From NCBI RefSeq assembly GCF_003171675.1, contig NZ_QFZQ01000006.1, forward strand, positions 248,001-312,000: DNA of 64,000 bases, in the 5' to 3' direction. The DNA is from Reichenbachiella versicolor (GTDB lineage Bacteria > Bacteroidota > Bacteroidia > Cytophagales > Cyclobacteriaceae). Positions 26,784-35,334 of this stretch are shown one piece after another. The notes beneath the pieces were generated by a model, which worked only from the letters and a program-made list of their open reading frames with translations, made no database searches and was not told where the DNA came from. Within the stretch, counting starts at the first letter, position 1; the number at the start of each line of letters is the position of its first letter. The position numbers and the translations under genes are program-made.

Positions 26784-27155
26784 ATGGAAAGTAAATTAAT
26801 CGACACAAGTCTAAAAGATAGAGTAACAGCGCTCAACAGGATGATCATGAATGGAGAAATATTGACCGCATTTGACAAATTCTATGCAGAAAACGTCACT
26901 ATGCAAGAGAATGAAGACCAGCCTACTATAGGAAAAACTGCTTGTCGTATAAACGAAGAAGTATTCGTAAAAGGAATCACAGAGTTCAGAAGTGCTGTAG
27001 TCCAAAACGTAATTATAAGCGATGAAATATCAGTTGTAGAATGGAAGTTTGACTTCACCCACAAAGACTGGGGAACTCGCAACTTCACTCAAGTATCTAT
27101 ACAAAGATGGTATGACGGTCAGATTGTCAATGAGAAATTTTACTACAATAAATGA
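26784..27155 (+). CDS. SnoaL-like (NTF2 superfamily) protein
   Basis: 123 residues with the layout of SnoaL-like proteins: N-terminal helices (LKDRVTALNRMIMNGEILTA), the F-Y-A-E-N-V-T-M-Q motif near residue 33, then beta strands ending in SIQRWYDGQIVNEKFYY. No signal peptide. The fold is used by isomerases, hydrolases and simple binding proteins, so the reaction is not predictable. It is 88 bp after the Crp/Fnr gene and 55 bp before a GlcG-like gene, consistent with a small redox- or aromatic-related cluster. Confidence 0.8.
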   Translation: MESKLIDTSLKDRVTALNRMIMNGEILTAFDKFYAENVTMQENEDQPTIGKTACRINEEVFVKGITEFRSAVVQNVIISDEISVVEWKFDFTHKDWGTRNFTQVSIQRWYDGQIVNEKFYYNK

Positions 27156-27210
27156 TCACACGGTCTCAAAGCTGGCCTAAAACCAACTTTGAGACCTAAT
27201 TCAACTACTA

Positions 27211-27642
27211 ATGCTGAAACTTAAAGAAGCAATATCACTTTGTGATAAAGTAATAGCCTACGGAGAACACCGTCAATACAACCCCTTGACAGCAGTAGTA
27301 CTCGACAGAGGAGGCCATATATTATGTACTCTCAGACATGAGGACTGTGGCATCCTGAGATTTGATATAGCGTATGGAAAAGCTTGGGGAGCACTAGGGA
27401 TGGGATTTGGTACCAGAGGATTTGCCAACATGGTTCAATCTTCAGAAAAGATGCAATCATTTGTACATTCACTATCTGTGATGTCTGGAGGTAGAGTCGT
27501 CCCCACCCAAGGAGGCGTACTAATAAGAAATAGTAATGGAGATTTACTAGGTGCTATAGGAGTCAGCGGTGATTCATCAGAGAGAGACGAAGAATGTATA
27601 CTTCATGCGGTTCGTTCTATGGGAATGATTGCTCAACCTTAA
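27211..27642 (+). CDS. GlcG/HbpS-family protein
   Basis: 143 residues of the GlcG/HbpS family (haem-binding or glycolate-locus proteins). The start LKLKEAISLCDKVIAYGEHR, the central TAVVLDRGGHILCTLRHEDC, and the GGVLIRNSNGDLLGAIGVSG strand-turn-strand are diagnostic. It has no signal peptide, unlike the secreted HbpS of actinomycetes. It is placed just before the dioxygenase-like gene; its stop lies 13 bp before the preferred start of that gene. The molecular role in this family is not settled. Confidence 0.85.
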   Translation: MLKLKEAISLCDKVIAYGEHRQYNPLTAVVLDRGGHILCTLRHEDCGILRFDIAYGKAWGALGMGFGTRGFANMVQSSEKMQSFVHSLSVMSGGRVVPTQGGVLIRNSNGDLLGAIGVSGDSSERDEECILHAVRSMGMIAQP

Positions 27643-27655
27643 AATTTTTCAAGTA

Positions 27656-28519
27656 ATGAATAGAATTGATTTTATAAAAACGATGGGGGGCACAATATTG
27701 ACAGGTATAGGTGTGAAAGGACTAGCGAAAGCAGCTGAAGACTGGGGTGACACCCCAAAAATGCCTGCATTCTTTGTAGGACATGGTAACCCTATGAATG
27801 CGATATTAGAAAACGATATCACGATGGGGTGGCGATTGATGTCCAAAGGTATGCACCCAAAAGCTATAATGTGTATTTCAGCGCATTGGGAAACTAAAGG
27901 GACTAAGGTCACAATGGTAGAACGACCAAAAACCATTCATGACTTTGGAGGTTTCCCAAAAGCTCTATTCGACATGCAATACCCTGCTCCTGGTTCGCCT
28001 AATATAGCTCAATCTGTAATTGACAAAATACAATACCGAACAGTAGAGGAAGATCATGAATGGGGTCTTGATCATGGCACTTGGTCAGTACTAGTCAAAA
28101 TGTTTCCTGAAGCTAACGTACCCGTTTTTCAACTTAGTCTTGACTACAGAATGTCTCTTGCTGAACATTTCGAACTAGCCAAAGAACTCGACTTCTTAAG
28201 AAAAAAAGGAGTATTGATAATCGGAAGCGGAAATATTGTACACAATCTCCCTTATGCAAAATGGAACTCTGACGAACCTTATGACTGGGCCATAGAGTTT
28301 GATCAAAAAATTAAAAACTCTATCGATCAAAGAGATATTAACAGTTTAATACAAATAAACAAGTATGGAATGAGTGCAAAAATGTCTGTTCCTACGATGG
28401 AACATTATTTACCTATGCTCTATATAGCAGCTCTTTTACAAGAGTCTAACCAAGTTCATTATTTTAACGAGTCAATAGAAATGGGGTCAATGTCTATGAG
28501 ATCTTTTATTATATCTTAA
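27656..28519 (+). CDS. ygiD: LigB-family extradiol dioxygenase (YgiD/DODA-like)
   Basis: The start is set at MNRIDFIKTMGGTILTGIGV; an upstream in-frame ATG would overlap the previous gene. About 287 residues. Family landmarks: FVGHGNPMNAI, CISAHWETKG, LDHGTWSVLVKM, and IIGSGNIVHNL, containing the His ligands expected of the class III extradiol dioxygenase fold. The closest known group opens 4,5-DOPA. The N-terminal segment is hydrophobic and could be a poor export signal, which most YgiD proteins lack. It ends the Crp/Fnr-led cluster. Confidence 0.85.
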   Translation: MNRIDFIKTMGGTILTGIGVKGLAKAAEDWGDTPKMPAFFVGHGNPMNAILENDITMGWRLMSKGMHPKAIMCISAHWETKGTKVTMVERPKTIHDFGGFPKALFDMQYPAPGSPNIAQSVIDKIQYRTVEEDHEWGLDHGTWSVLVKMFPEANVPVFQLSLDYRMSLAEHFELAKELDFLRKKGVLIIGSGNIVHNLPYAKWNSDEPYDWAIEFDQKIKNSIDQRDINSLIQINKYGMSAKMSVPTMEHYLPMLYIAALLQESNQVHYFNESIEMGSMSMRSFIIS

Positions 28520-28626
28520 TAACACCACAATATTCATTAAACCAACTCCAATCACGAATAGAGAAAAAGTTTATAAAAACAGCTCTATCAACGTTTTTAA
28601 TGGAATTCATCATACTATCAACTATG

Positions 28627-28643
28627 TAGTTTTGATAGCTTTG
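28627..28643 (+). promoter_or_regulatory. Possible -7 boxes upstream of nhaD
   Basis: TAGTTTTG and TAGCTTTG both match the Bacteroidota -7 consensus TAnnTTTG, 30-39 bp before the nhaD ATG. No TTG at the -33 distance was found, so this is a weak call. Confidence 0.3.
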
Positions 28644-28672
28644 CGACTTCATTTTACTACTACATTATTTAA

Positions 28673-29944
28673 ATGAATCCATCTTCTATCATTCTCATCG
28701 CCATTTTTGCGATTGGCTTTCTATTTATCGCTCTCGAACACAAATTTGAAATCAACAAAAGCTGGATAGCTCTATTCATGGGGGCTACTATGTGGATGGT
28801 CGTCGCGTATGGCGAAACCCATGACGAACTTCATGGTCCCATCAAACATTCTTTTGCGGAAATATTTGAACTGGTTTTCTTTCTAATGGGAGCCATGACT
28901 ATTGTAGAAATGCTCGGTCACTTCAGGTTCTTTACTTGGGTAGAGGTCAATCTGATGAAGTTCAATATCTCGAACAGGCTACTATTTTGGATACTTGGTT
29001 TGATCGCATTCTTTGCATCTGCGATTCTTGACAACTTGACGAGTACTTTAGTCATGATCCATATCGGACGATATCTGTACATCAAAAAAGAGAACTTCAA
29101 CATATTCGTGATCAACACTATCATAGCTGCCAATGCTGGTGGAGCCATGTCTCCAGTTGGTGATGTCACCACAATTATGCTTTGGCTGGCTGGTAAGTTC
29201 ACCGCTTGGCAAATTGTGATTTACGGAATCGTACCTTCCTTAGTAGCATGGATCGTTCCACAAGCCATATTAACTGCACAGGTTCAATATGAAGAGCGCG
29301 AAGGACAGGATCACAATAAAGACTTACCTACTCAATGGGGATTGATTATCGCCGGTTTTGCAACATTTGGCATTGCAGTTTTGATCAATATACTTCACTT
29401 GCCTCCTTTCTTTGGCATCATATTCGGCATGGGGATCGTAGCGATAGTGATCGACTATAGATTGAAAAGAGGTAAGCTCAAGAAAAAGGCTGGAGATATT
29501 GTCAACCTTGTAAAACACATAGACATGGCTACCATATTTTTCTTTGTAGGAATATTGTTGGCAGTGGATGCCTTGAAGTATGCAGGTATTTTAAATCTTA
29601 TCGCTGACGGTATTTTTGGAAACAATGTTCTTAATGATCCAAATGCCATCATAACAGGACATACAACGTTGGGTCTTTTATCTTCTTTATTTGACAATGT
29701 GCCTTTGACCGCGGCTGTGATCAAAATGCTACCTGAGGGGATCGACTTCATATATTGGATTTTACTAGCTATCACAGCTGGTACTGGTGGTAGTATCTTG
29801 GTGATAGGGTCTGCTGCTGGTGTAGCTGCTATGGGGCAAGTAAAATCTCTGACTTTTAATGAATACCTAAGAAGAGGTTCTATTCCAGCATTGTTAGGAT
29901 ATCTTGGAGCTGTCGGTACTTGGTATTTAATGTATTATCTCTAG
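28673..29944 (+). CDS. nhaD: NhaD-type sodium/proton antiporter
   Basis: 423 residues, about 11-12 membrane helices. It matches the NhaD branch of the ion transporter superfamily: MGAMTIVEMLGHFRFFTWVE, SAILDNLTSTLVMIHIGRYL, and NAGGAMSPVGDVTTIMLWLA, with the paired motif SLFDNVPLTAAVIKMLPEG in the second half. The Asp-Asn pairs (LDNLTST and FDNVPLT) are the conserved polar sites. These antiporters export sodium at alkaline pH in marine and halophilic bacteria, which fits a marine origin. A cupin gene follows only 4 bp after the stop. Confidence 0.92.
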   Translation: MNPSSIILIAIFAIGFLFIALEHKFEINKSWIALFMGATMWMVVAYGETHDELHGPIKHSFAEIFELVFFLMGAMTIVEMLGHFRFFTWVEVNLMKFNISNRLLFWILGLIAFFASAILDNLTSTLVMIHIGRYLYIKKENFNIFVINTIIAANAGGAMSPVGDVTTIMLWLAGKFTAWQIVIYGIVPSLVAWIVPQAILTAQVQYEEREGQDHNKDLPTQWGLIIAGFATFGIAVLINILHLPPFFGIIFGMGIVAIVIDYRLKRGKLKKKAGDIVNLVKHIDMATIFFFVGILLAVDALKYAGILNLIADGIFGNNVLNDPNAIITGHTTLGLLSSLFDNVPLTAAVIKMLPEGIDFIYWILLAITAGTGGSILVIGSAAGVAAMGQVKSLTFNEYLRRGSIPALLGYLGAVGTWYLMYYL

Positions 29945-29948
29945 AATT

Positions 29949-30452
29949 ATGACTAATAAAATCAACGAAATTGTAAAAACGCTAGATCTCCTTCCTCATC
30001 CTGAGGGAGGTTTTTACAAAGAGACTTATCGTAGCTCTGGAATTATTAATCCTGCAGACCTTCCCGATACAATCACCGAAGAGAGAAACTATTCTACTTG
30101 TATTTACTTTTTACTCACCTCAGAAAATTTCTCGGCTTTCCACAAAATCAATCAAGATGAAATCTGGCACCATTACAAAGGAGGTAGACTAACGCTTCAT
30201 ATGATCTCTCCAGAGGGTGTATATTCATTTGTACACATTGGAAAATTCATTAGCGATGGTGAAGTTCCTCAATTTGTCGTACCTGCTGGATATTATTTTG
30301 CGGCTGAGATCCCCGAGAAAGACTCCTACGCTTTGTGTGGATGTACTGTCTCTCCAGGTTTTGATTTCAGAGACTTCTCGATGCCAACTCGTGATAATAT
30401 GCTCAAACTATACCCTGAGCATCAAGACATCATTGCTCGCCTATCAAGATAA
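29949..30452 (+). CDS. Cupin protein of the DUF985 (cupin_5) family
   Basis: 167 residues, a single cupin barrel. Diagnostic blocks are LLPHPEGGFYKETYRS at the start, CIYFLLTSENFSAFHKINQD, EIWHHYKGGRLTLHMI (metal-site His residues in the E-x-W-H-H-Y motif), and VVPAGYYFAAEI, followed by CTVSPGFDF. Members resemble yeast YML079w and have no proven reaction. It begins 4 bp after nhaD and may share its transcript. Confidence 0.88.
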   Translation: MTNKINEIVKTLDLLPHPEGGFYKETYRSSGIINPADLPDTITEERNYSTCIYFLLTSENFSAFHKINQDEIWHHYKGGRLTLHMISPEGVYSFVHIGKFISDGEVPQFVVPAGYYFAAEIPEKDSYALCGCTVSPGFDFRDFSMPTRDNMLKLYPEHQDIIARLSR

Positions 30453-30529
30453 TTTAGCTTACAGATAATTTCGATGACATAGTCATTACTCATTTCCGCT
30501 TGGTAGATTTGTCTATCTATCAATAGAAT

Positions 30530-31096
30530 ATGAGTTTAGAAAAAGAACTAAAACAACGAAGTTCAGTATGTGAACTTTGTGGTAATGTTGAAAAGCTTAC
30601 CGTACATACCGTTTCCCCTAAAAAGAACGACCAACCAAATCACAGTGCCTTGATTTGTGAAACTTGTGAGCATCAAATCAAAGATCCTCAAAATATTGAA
30701 ATCAACCACTGGCACTGTCTCAACGAAAGTATGTGGAGTGAAATACCTGCTGTTCAGGTATTGGCATACAGAATGCTACACCATTTGCGATCTGAAGGCT
30801 GGGCACAAAATGCTCTCGAAATGCTATACCTAGACGAAGATACACTTGAATGGGCACGGGATGGAATTACTGATGAAAATACTCCTGTGTACAAAGACAG
30901 TAATGGTGTCATACTTCAGCATGGTGATTCTGTTGTCGTAACTAAAGACTTACCAGTCAAAGGAAGTAGCATGGTAGTCAAGCGAGGGACTGCAGTTAGA
31001 AACATTACCTTAGCTCACGATGACCCTACACACATCAGTGGAAAGGTCAACGGACAAGAAATCTATTTAGTCACCAAATACTTAAAAAAACAATAA
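30530..31096 (+). CDS. PhnA/YjdM-family zinc-ribbon protein
   Basis: 188 residues. The N terminus has a zinc ribbon (CELCGNVEKL and CETCEH, four Cys). The C terminus holds the PhnA SH3-like domain with VYKDSNGVILQHGDSVVVTK and LPVKGSSMVVKRGTAVRNI. The middle (about 65-115) is an extra helical segment typical of the longer Bacteroidota form. Despite the historical name, these proteins are not shown to cleave phosphonoacetate in most hosts. It lies between a cupin gene and a mechanosensitive channel gene, 20 bp before the latter. Confidence 0.85.
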   Translation: MSLEKELKQRSSVCELCGNVEKLTVHTVSPKKNDQPNHSALICETCEHQIKDPQNIEINHWHCLNESMWSEIPAVQVLAYRMLHHLRSEGWAQNALEMLYLDEDTLEWARDGITDENTPVYKDSNGVILQHGDSVVVTKDLPVKGSSMVVKRGTAVRNITLAHDDPTHISGKVNGQEIYLVTKYLKKQ

Positions 31097-31115
31097 TCCA
31101 CTAAAACTAAAACAT

Positions 31116-31928
31116 ATGGACCTTAACAACTTAATACAAACTTTCATAGAATATGCTACAGCATACTTGCCCAAAGTAGCTGGAGCCTTAGCTGTTCTTA
31201 TCATTGGATTGATCGTAGTGAGTGCTATCACTAAAGGAATATCTGCAATCATGAACAGCAGAGAACTGGATGGCTCTTTGAAGTCTTTCATTACCAGTCT
31301 TGTATCGGTACTACTAAAACTAATGCTTGCTCTTGCAGTAATGGGGACGCTAGGTATTGAGGCTACTTCTTTTGTAGCAGTACTTGGTGCAGCTGGCTTA
31401 GCGGTAGGTATGGCACTCTCTGGAACTTTGCAAAATTTTGCTGGTAGTGTAATGATCATGATCTTCAAGCCATTCAAGGTTGGGGATTTCATCGATGCTC
31501 AAGGGTACATGGGTAGCGTAAAGGAGATTCAAATCTTCAATACCATCTTAACTACTCCTGATAATAAAACTATAATCATTCCGAATGGAAGTTTGGCTAA
31601 TGGATCAATGACTAATTTCTCTACAGAGCCTACTCGAAGAATAGATTGGGTATATGGAATTGGGTATGGAGATGATGTCCAAAAGGCTAGAGAAATCCTA
31701 GTGAGACTGGCTAATGAGGACTCAAGGATCTTGAAAGACCCTGAGTTCTTTGTAGGGCTTGGTGAACTTGCGGATAGTTCGGTCAATCTTACAACTCGTG
31801 CTTGGGTCAATGCAGGTGACTATTGGGATGTTAACTTTGAGATGAACGAAAAAGTTTACAACGCATTCAATGCAGAGGGAATAAATATCCCATTCCCACA
31901 GATGGATGTCCATGTTCAAAATCAATAA
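31116..31928 (+). CDS. mscS: Small-conductance mechanosensitive channel MscS
   Basis: 270 residues. Three membrane helices come first (about 20-40, 62-85, 92-125). The third is the glycine/alanine-rich pore helix: VLGAAGLAVGMALSGTLQNF. The cytosolic beta domain follows: FKVGDFIDAQGYMGSVKEIQ and TTPDNKTIIIPNGSLANGSM. The C-terminal cage ends with NIPFPQMDVHVQN, a signature of MscS. It releases solutes during hypo-osmotic shock. A terminator follows about 45 bp after the stop. Confidence 0.93.
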   Translation: MDLNNLIQTFIEYATAYLPKVAGALAVLIIGLIVVSAITKGISAIMNSRELDGSLKSFITSLVSVLLKLMLALAVMGTLGIEATSFVAVLGAAGLAVGMALSGTLQNFAGSVMIMIFKPFKVGDFIDAQGYMGSVKEIQIFNTILTTPDNKTIIIPNGSLANGSMTNFSTEPTRRIDWVYGIGYGDDVQKAREILVRLANEDSRILKDPEFFVGLGELADSSVNLTTRAWVNAGDYWDVNFEMNEKVYNAFNAEGINIPFPQMDVHVQNQ

Positions 31929-31973
31929 GATTGGACTATTCTATTTTCATATTTACAAAATCAATTAGGAATG

Positions 31974-32005
31974 ACGGCAGTATATGAGTTACTGCCGTTT
32001 CTTTG
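31974..32005 (+). terminator. Intrinsic terminator after mscS
   Basis: ACGGCAGTA and TACTGCCGT form a perfect 9-bp stem with a 7-nt loop, followed by TTCTTT. Confidence 0.85.
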
Positions 32006-32044
32006 TATTAGAAATTAATTGATAGCCATTAACACACTAACAAT

Positions 32045-32356
32045 ATGATAGAATTAGCAGAAGATAACCTAGACCAAATAGTAGCAGAAAATGAAATAGT
32101 AATGGTTCAGTACGGTGCGAGCTGGTGTGGCAACTGCCGATTGACTAAACCAAAGTTCAAAAGACTGTCTGGTGAAAACACCAACATCAAATTCGTATAT
32201 GTAGATGCTGAGAAGCTACCGAAGTCAAGAGATTTGGCTGAGGTAAATAACCTCCCGACATTTGCAGGATTCAAAGGAGGAAAATTGGTGCAACAAGCAC
32301 AAGGAAACAAAGGTGAAATCATAAACGAAGTTCTGAATGCGGTTACCTCTAATTAA
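32045..32356 (+). CDS. Thioredoxin-family protein with CGNC active site
   Basis: 103 residues and a complete thioredoxin fold: VMVQYGASWCGNCRLTKPKF with the redox pair Cys 28 and Cys 31, and the cis-proline in NLPTFAGFKGG. The active site is W-C-G-N-C rather than W-C-G-P-C; Asn in this position is expected to shift the redox potential. No signal peptide, so cytosolic. The next gene overlaps its end by 20 bp, a fixed pairing I recall from other Bacteroidota. Confidence 0.88.
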   Translation: MIELAEDNLDQIVAENEIVMVQYGASWCGNCRLTKPKFKRLSGENTNIKFVYVDAEKLPKSRDLAEVNNLPTFAGFKGGKLVQQAQGNKGEIINEVLNAVTSN

Positions 32357-32591
32357 GCATGTAGTCCAATTCATCGAAGAAAATGATGAGGACTGGGTGA
32401 ACGAATCCATCGAGCTTTTGGAGCATCTGGCTGATGCTCCTGGTATTAAAGACGAAGAGCTAGATGTAATTGGCGAGTTATTATCAAACCTATATGGGTC
32501 TATTGATGTAGCCAAGGAAATCAAATCTGGTGCAAGTCAGAAAGAGGCTTTGAATTCATTTATGAAAAGGGTCACAGGATCAATTTCATAA
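32337..32591 (+). CDS. DUF6952-like protein
   Basis: 84 residues. The opening PLIKHVVQFIEENDEDWVNE and the middle IKDEELDVIGELLSNLYGSI match, from memory, the DUF6952 family encoded after thioredoxin genes in Bacteroidota. It is wholly helical, acidic and Cys-free. The start codon lies within the thioredoxin gene, so translation is probably coupled. Function unknown; a thioredoxin partner is plausible from position. Confidence 0.8.
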   Translation: MRLPLIKHVVQFIEENDEDWVNESIELLEHLADAPGIKDEELDVIGELLSNLYGSIDVAKEIKSGASQKEALNSFMKRVTGSIS

Positions 32592-32611
32592 GTAATTGAA
32601 ATTGAAGAAAT

Positions 32612-32648
32612 AAAAATGCCCCGCATCAAATTGATACGGGGCATTTTT
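32612..32648. terminator. Bidirectional intrinsic terminator
   Basis: AAAAATGCCCCG and CGGGGCATTTTT form a 12-bp stem. T-runs lie on both sides, so it can stop the thioredoxin pair from the left and the small minus-strand gene from the right. Confidence 0.92.
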
Positions 32649-32670
32649 TATATTCTTATATTGATATTAA

Positions 32671-32898
32671 TCAATCGTATATCATAAACTTGGTCAACTC
32701 AACTCCCTCAGCAAGATCATTATCAAGCAAGAAGTCTACCAAGTCGGTAACCATTTTCTTGATCAAAACTTTTACATTAGGGTCTTTCACATTAAGATAT
32801 AGTTCAGAAACTAGTTCTAAACTACTGACGACTTCGTTGGCTGTCGAGCCTATCTGAGCGTCTTTGACGGTCTTAAGAATGTCTTGCTGGTCTGACAT
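32671..32898 (-). CDS. Small hypothetical protein
   Basis: 75 residues, all helical and acidic (VSSLELVSELYLNVKDPNVK, VTDLVDFLLDNDLAEGVELT), without signal peptide or Cys. The bidirectional terminator follows its stop, supporting a real gene. No family was recognised. It lies alone between the DUF6952-like gene and a two-component pair. Confidence 0.6.
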   Translation of the reverse strand: MSDQQDILKTVKDAQIGSTANEVVSSLELVSELYLNVKDPNVKVLIKKMVTDLVDFLLDNDLAEGVELTKFMIYD

Positions 32899-33091
32899 AA
32901 AAATAAGATTACAAATGGATATAGTTAGATTTTACAAAGGACAATAATAAATGAATAATTTCAATAATGAAATTCCTTCATGTTATTATTTTATTAGTTA
33001 ACACACTGATGTGCAACACCTTGACTATTAAACCATTGAAAAAGCGTTCAAATAACATTTTATTACCACTTTTTGAAGATCCATACTTTTT

Positions 33092-33814
33092 TTAACTCAC
33101 CCCGAACATATTCATTACCTCAGATCGATAGCTACTACCTACTGGAAGTCTTAACTCTCCTACTTCCAGCATATTACCCTCGAGACCTGTGATATCTTGA
33201 ATAGATACAATGTAAGATTTGTGGATTCTAATAAATTGATCGGATGGTAAGGATTCTTCTAATTCCTTCAATGACAAAAGTGCCATGACTTTCTTCTTAG
33301 CATTCGTATGAAAAGTGACATATGCTTTTTGTCCTTCTACATATATCAAATCGTCAAAGTTGATCTTGTAAAGCCTTCGATCTGCTTTCACTGTCAAATA
33401 AGTCTGCTGAATACTCGCTTGCGACTCTATTGGTAATAATGGCTGCTCTTTTTGGTTTTCAAATTTGTCAATGACTTTATTGACGGCTTGAAAAAAACGC
33501 TCAAATGAAAATGGCTTGAGCAAATAGTCAACTACGTTAAGATTAAACCCTTCTAGTGCATATTCCTGATAAGCTGTTGTAAATATGATTTCAGGTACAG
33601 CCTTGAGACTCTTGACGAACTCTACTCCTGTCAAACCAGGCATCTGAATATCCAAAAACACTAAATCAACTTTTCCAGATTTAATGAGGTCCATTGCTTT
33701 GAGTGGAGAATTAAAGCTATCAAGCAAGTGAAGTTGAGGTACTTTATCTACATAATTTTTCAAGTAATCTCTTGCCAGCTTTTCATCATCTATTATTAAG
33801 CAGTTAATAGTCAT
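33092..33814 (-). CDS. LytTR-family response regulator
   Basis: 240 residues. The receiver has IIDDE at residues 7-11, phosphoacceptor Asp 55 in FLDIQMPG, and the conserved Lys in LLKPFSFERF. The LytTR DNA-binding domain follows: LTVKADRRLYKINFDDLIYV and IRIHKSYIVSIQDITGLEGN. LytTR proteins bind DNA with an all-beta domain. The gene lies 7 bp after its partner sensor kinase. Bacteroidota carry many such pairs, so the target genes cannot be named. Confidence 0.93.
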   Translation of the reverse strand: MTINCLIIDDEKLARDYLKNYVDKVPQLHLLDSFNSPLKAMDLIKSGKVDLVFLDIQMPGLTGVEFVKSLKAVPEIIFTTAYQEYALEGFNLNVVDYLLKPFSFERFFQAVNKVIDKFENQKEQPLLPIESQASIQQTYLTVKADRRLYKINFDDLIYVEGQKAYVTFHTNAKKKVMALLSLKELEESLPSDQFIRIHKSYIVSIQDITGLEGNMLEVGELRLPVGSSYRSEVMNMFGVS

Positions 33815-33821
33815 GGCTTTC

Positions 33822-34823
33822 TTAATTCAAGTCTATAGTTAAAGCTACCAAATACGTATTTTGCTTTTCTGAATTACTCAAACTGTATTTGTTTGGGTAG
33901 ATGATCCCGAGTCGGTGTTGTACATTTTTAATGCCCATTCCACTACCAGCCTGAGCCCTATTAGATGGGATACTATTTACACTCAAAAAGTTTAGCCTGT
34001 TGTCATTCACTTCCAAGGTAATTTCTACAAAAGCGTCTTCATCTTCTTCTATTCTACTATACTTAAATGCGTTTTCTATAAATGGAATAAACAACATTGG
34101 TGCTACTTGTACCTGACCTATTCCTTCACTGAACTTACATACTATATTCTGGTCATGGTCTGACTTCATTTTTTGAAACGCACTAAAGTTCTCAATGTAT
34201 TTGTACTCAGAAGCTAGTGGTACTTTGTCCTTGCTACAGTCGTAAAATACGTATCTAAGCATCTCTGAAAGTTTCAACACTGACTCCGGCGCATTATCCG
34301 CCTTCATATAGGTGAGTGAATAGATGTTATTGAGTGCGTTGAATATGAAGTGCGGATCGATCTGGGCTTTCAGTAGTTTCAGTTCAGTCTCCAGTTTTTC
34401 TTTCACAAGTTCCTTTCCTCTTTCTTCTAAATTTCGATTTCGCCTGTACATCACGAAAAAGGTACCAAAGAGATATGCTACGATATTCATCATGAATAGC
34501 CTGATGAAATGAAAGGTCATACCACGAGGCTTTTTCAGCATTCTCTTGGGATGAGGAAGATATTCCATCTCTATCAACATATATACTGAGGTGATGGCCA
34601 GAATTACAAATAGAGAAATTAAAATGTATACTGTTAAATTTTTATGGAACTTAGGATATACCCAGTACACATTAGTCATGTAAGATATTGCTAGGCAAAC
34701 TGAGGTAGCAAAAGCAAAAATAGCCGCCGATTCCATAGGCATAAACCGACTATTTAAACTCAAGAATAATCCTAGGATCACTAACCACCCTAGCACTCCG
34801 TACCAATTTTTATTTACTTTCAT
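33822..34823 (-). CDS. LytS/YpdA-type sensor histidine kinase (PF06580)
   Basis: 333 residues. Four membrane helices lie in the first 130 residues, with no large periplasmic loop, followed by the PF06580 kinase motif LKAQIDPHFIFNALNNIYSL (His 158). The ATPase end shows PFIENAFKYSR and GSGMGIKNVQHRL. The conserved H-F-x-F-N block distinguishes it from classical HisKA kinases. It partners the LytTR regulator 7 bp downstream. The ligand is unknown because the sensor part is all membrane. Confidence 0.93.
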   Translation of the reverse strand: MKVNKNWYGVLGWLVILGLFLSLNSRFMPMESAAIFAFATSVCLAISYMTNVYWVYPKFHKNLTVYILISLFVILAITSVYMLIEMEYLPHPKRMLKKPRGMTFHFIRLFMMNIVAYLFGTFFVMYRRNRNLEERGKELVKEKLETELKLLKAQIDPHFIFNALNNIYSLTYMKADNAPESVLKLSEMLRYVFYDCSKDKVPLASEYKYIENFSAFQKMKSDHDQNIVCKFSEGIGQVQVAPMLFIPFIENAFKYSRIEEDEDAFVEITLEVNDNRLNFLSVNSIPSNRAQAGSGMGIKNVQHRLGIIYPNKYSLSNSEKQNTYLVALTIDLN

Positions 34824-34981
34824 GTACTACATTGTAATTCAGACATGTAAGTAAACATTCTCATGCCAAGTATCCCATTTTAATGAACGAAACTGGGAAT
34901 TTCCTAAACGAACGGACTTGCAGTATCTATGGATAACAGAATCGAATGCTACCTACAAGAATATCTTAACTATGAATATCC

Positions 34982-35332
34982 TTACTTTTCGAATGGTTCA
35001 TCAATTCTATCTCCTCGGGTGGTAGGACTAGATATAACAATGAATTCTAGCGGCACATCGCCATTATTCAGGATTTTGTGCTTGATCTCTGGTTTAATGT
35101 GGAAACCTTCTTTTTCATGGATCATGATAGTCTCATCTTCCAGCTCAAAAGTTGCGGTTCCTTTTAGAATCTGAAAGAATTGCTGGGCAGTTTCATGATA
35201 ATGTTTTACCTCTTCTGTCCCTGGAGGCATTCTTTCTTCGATGATGCTTAGTTCTGATGACTTGACTAAATGCCAACCTTCACACCCATCTCCCCAATAG
35301 TAGTGCTGGCTATTTTCTTTAGTTCTTTTCAA
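34982..35332 (-). CDS. Cupin-domain protein
   Basis: 116 residues, one small cupin barrel. The metal-site pattern is present: ERMPPGTEEVKHYHETAQQF (two His and one Glu or Gln) and, later, HIKPEIKHKILNNGDVPLEF. No other domain. Such proteins range from isomerases to binding proteins, so no reaction can be named. It lies 2 bp after the acetyltransferase gene, in a run of three minus-strand genes that share a promoter upstream of the DinB gene. Confidence 0.8.
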   Translation of the reverse strand: MKRTKENSQHYYWGDGCEGWHLVKSSELSIIEERMPPGTEEVKHYHETAQQFFQILKGTATFELEDETIMIHEKEGFHIKPEIKHKILNNGDVPLEFIVISSPTTRGDRIDEPFEK

Positions 35333-35334
35333 TT

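Noticed and set aside
34929-35174. An 81-residue plus-strand open frame opposite the cupin gene
   Set aside because: It is antisense to a well-supported cupin gene and shows no protein-like features of its own.
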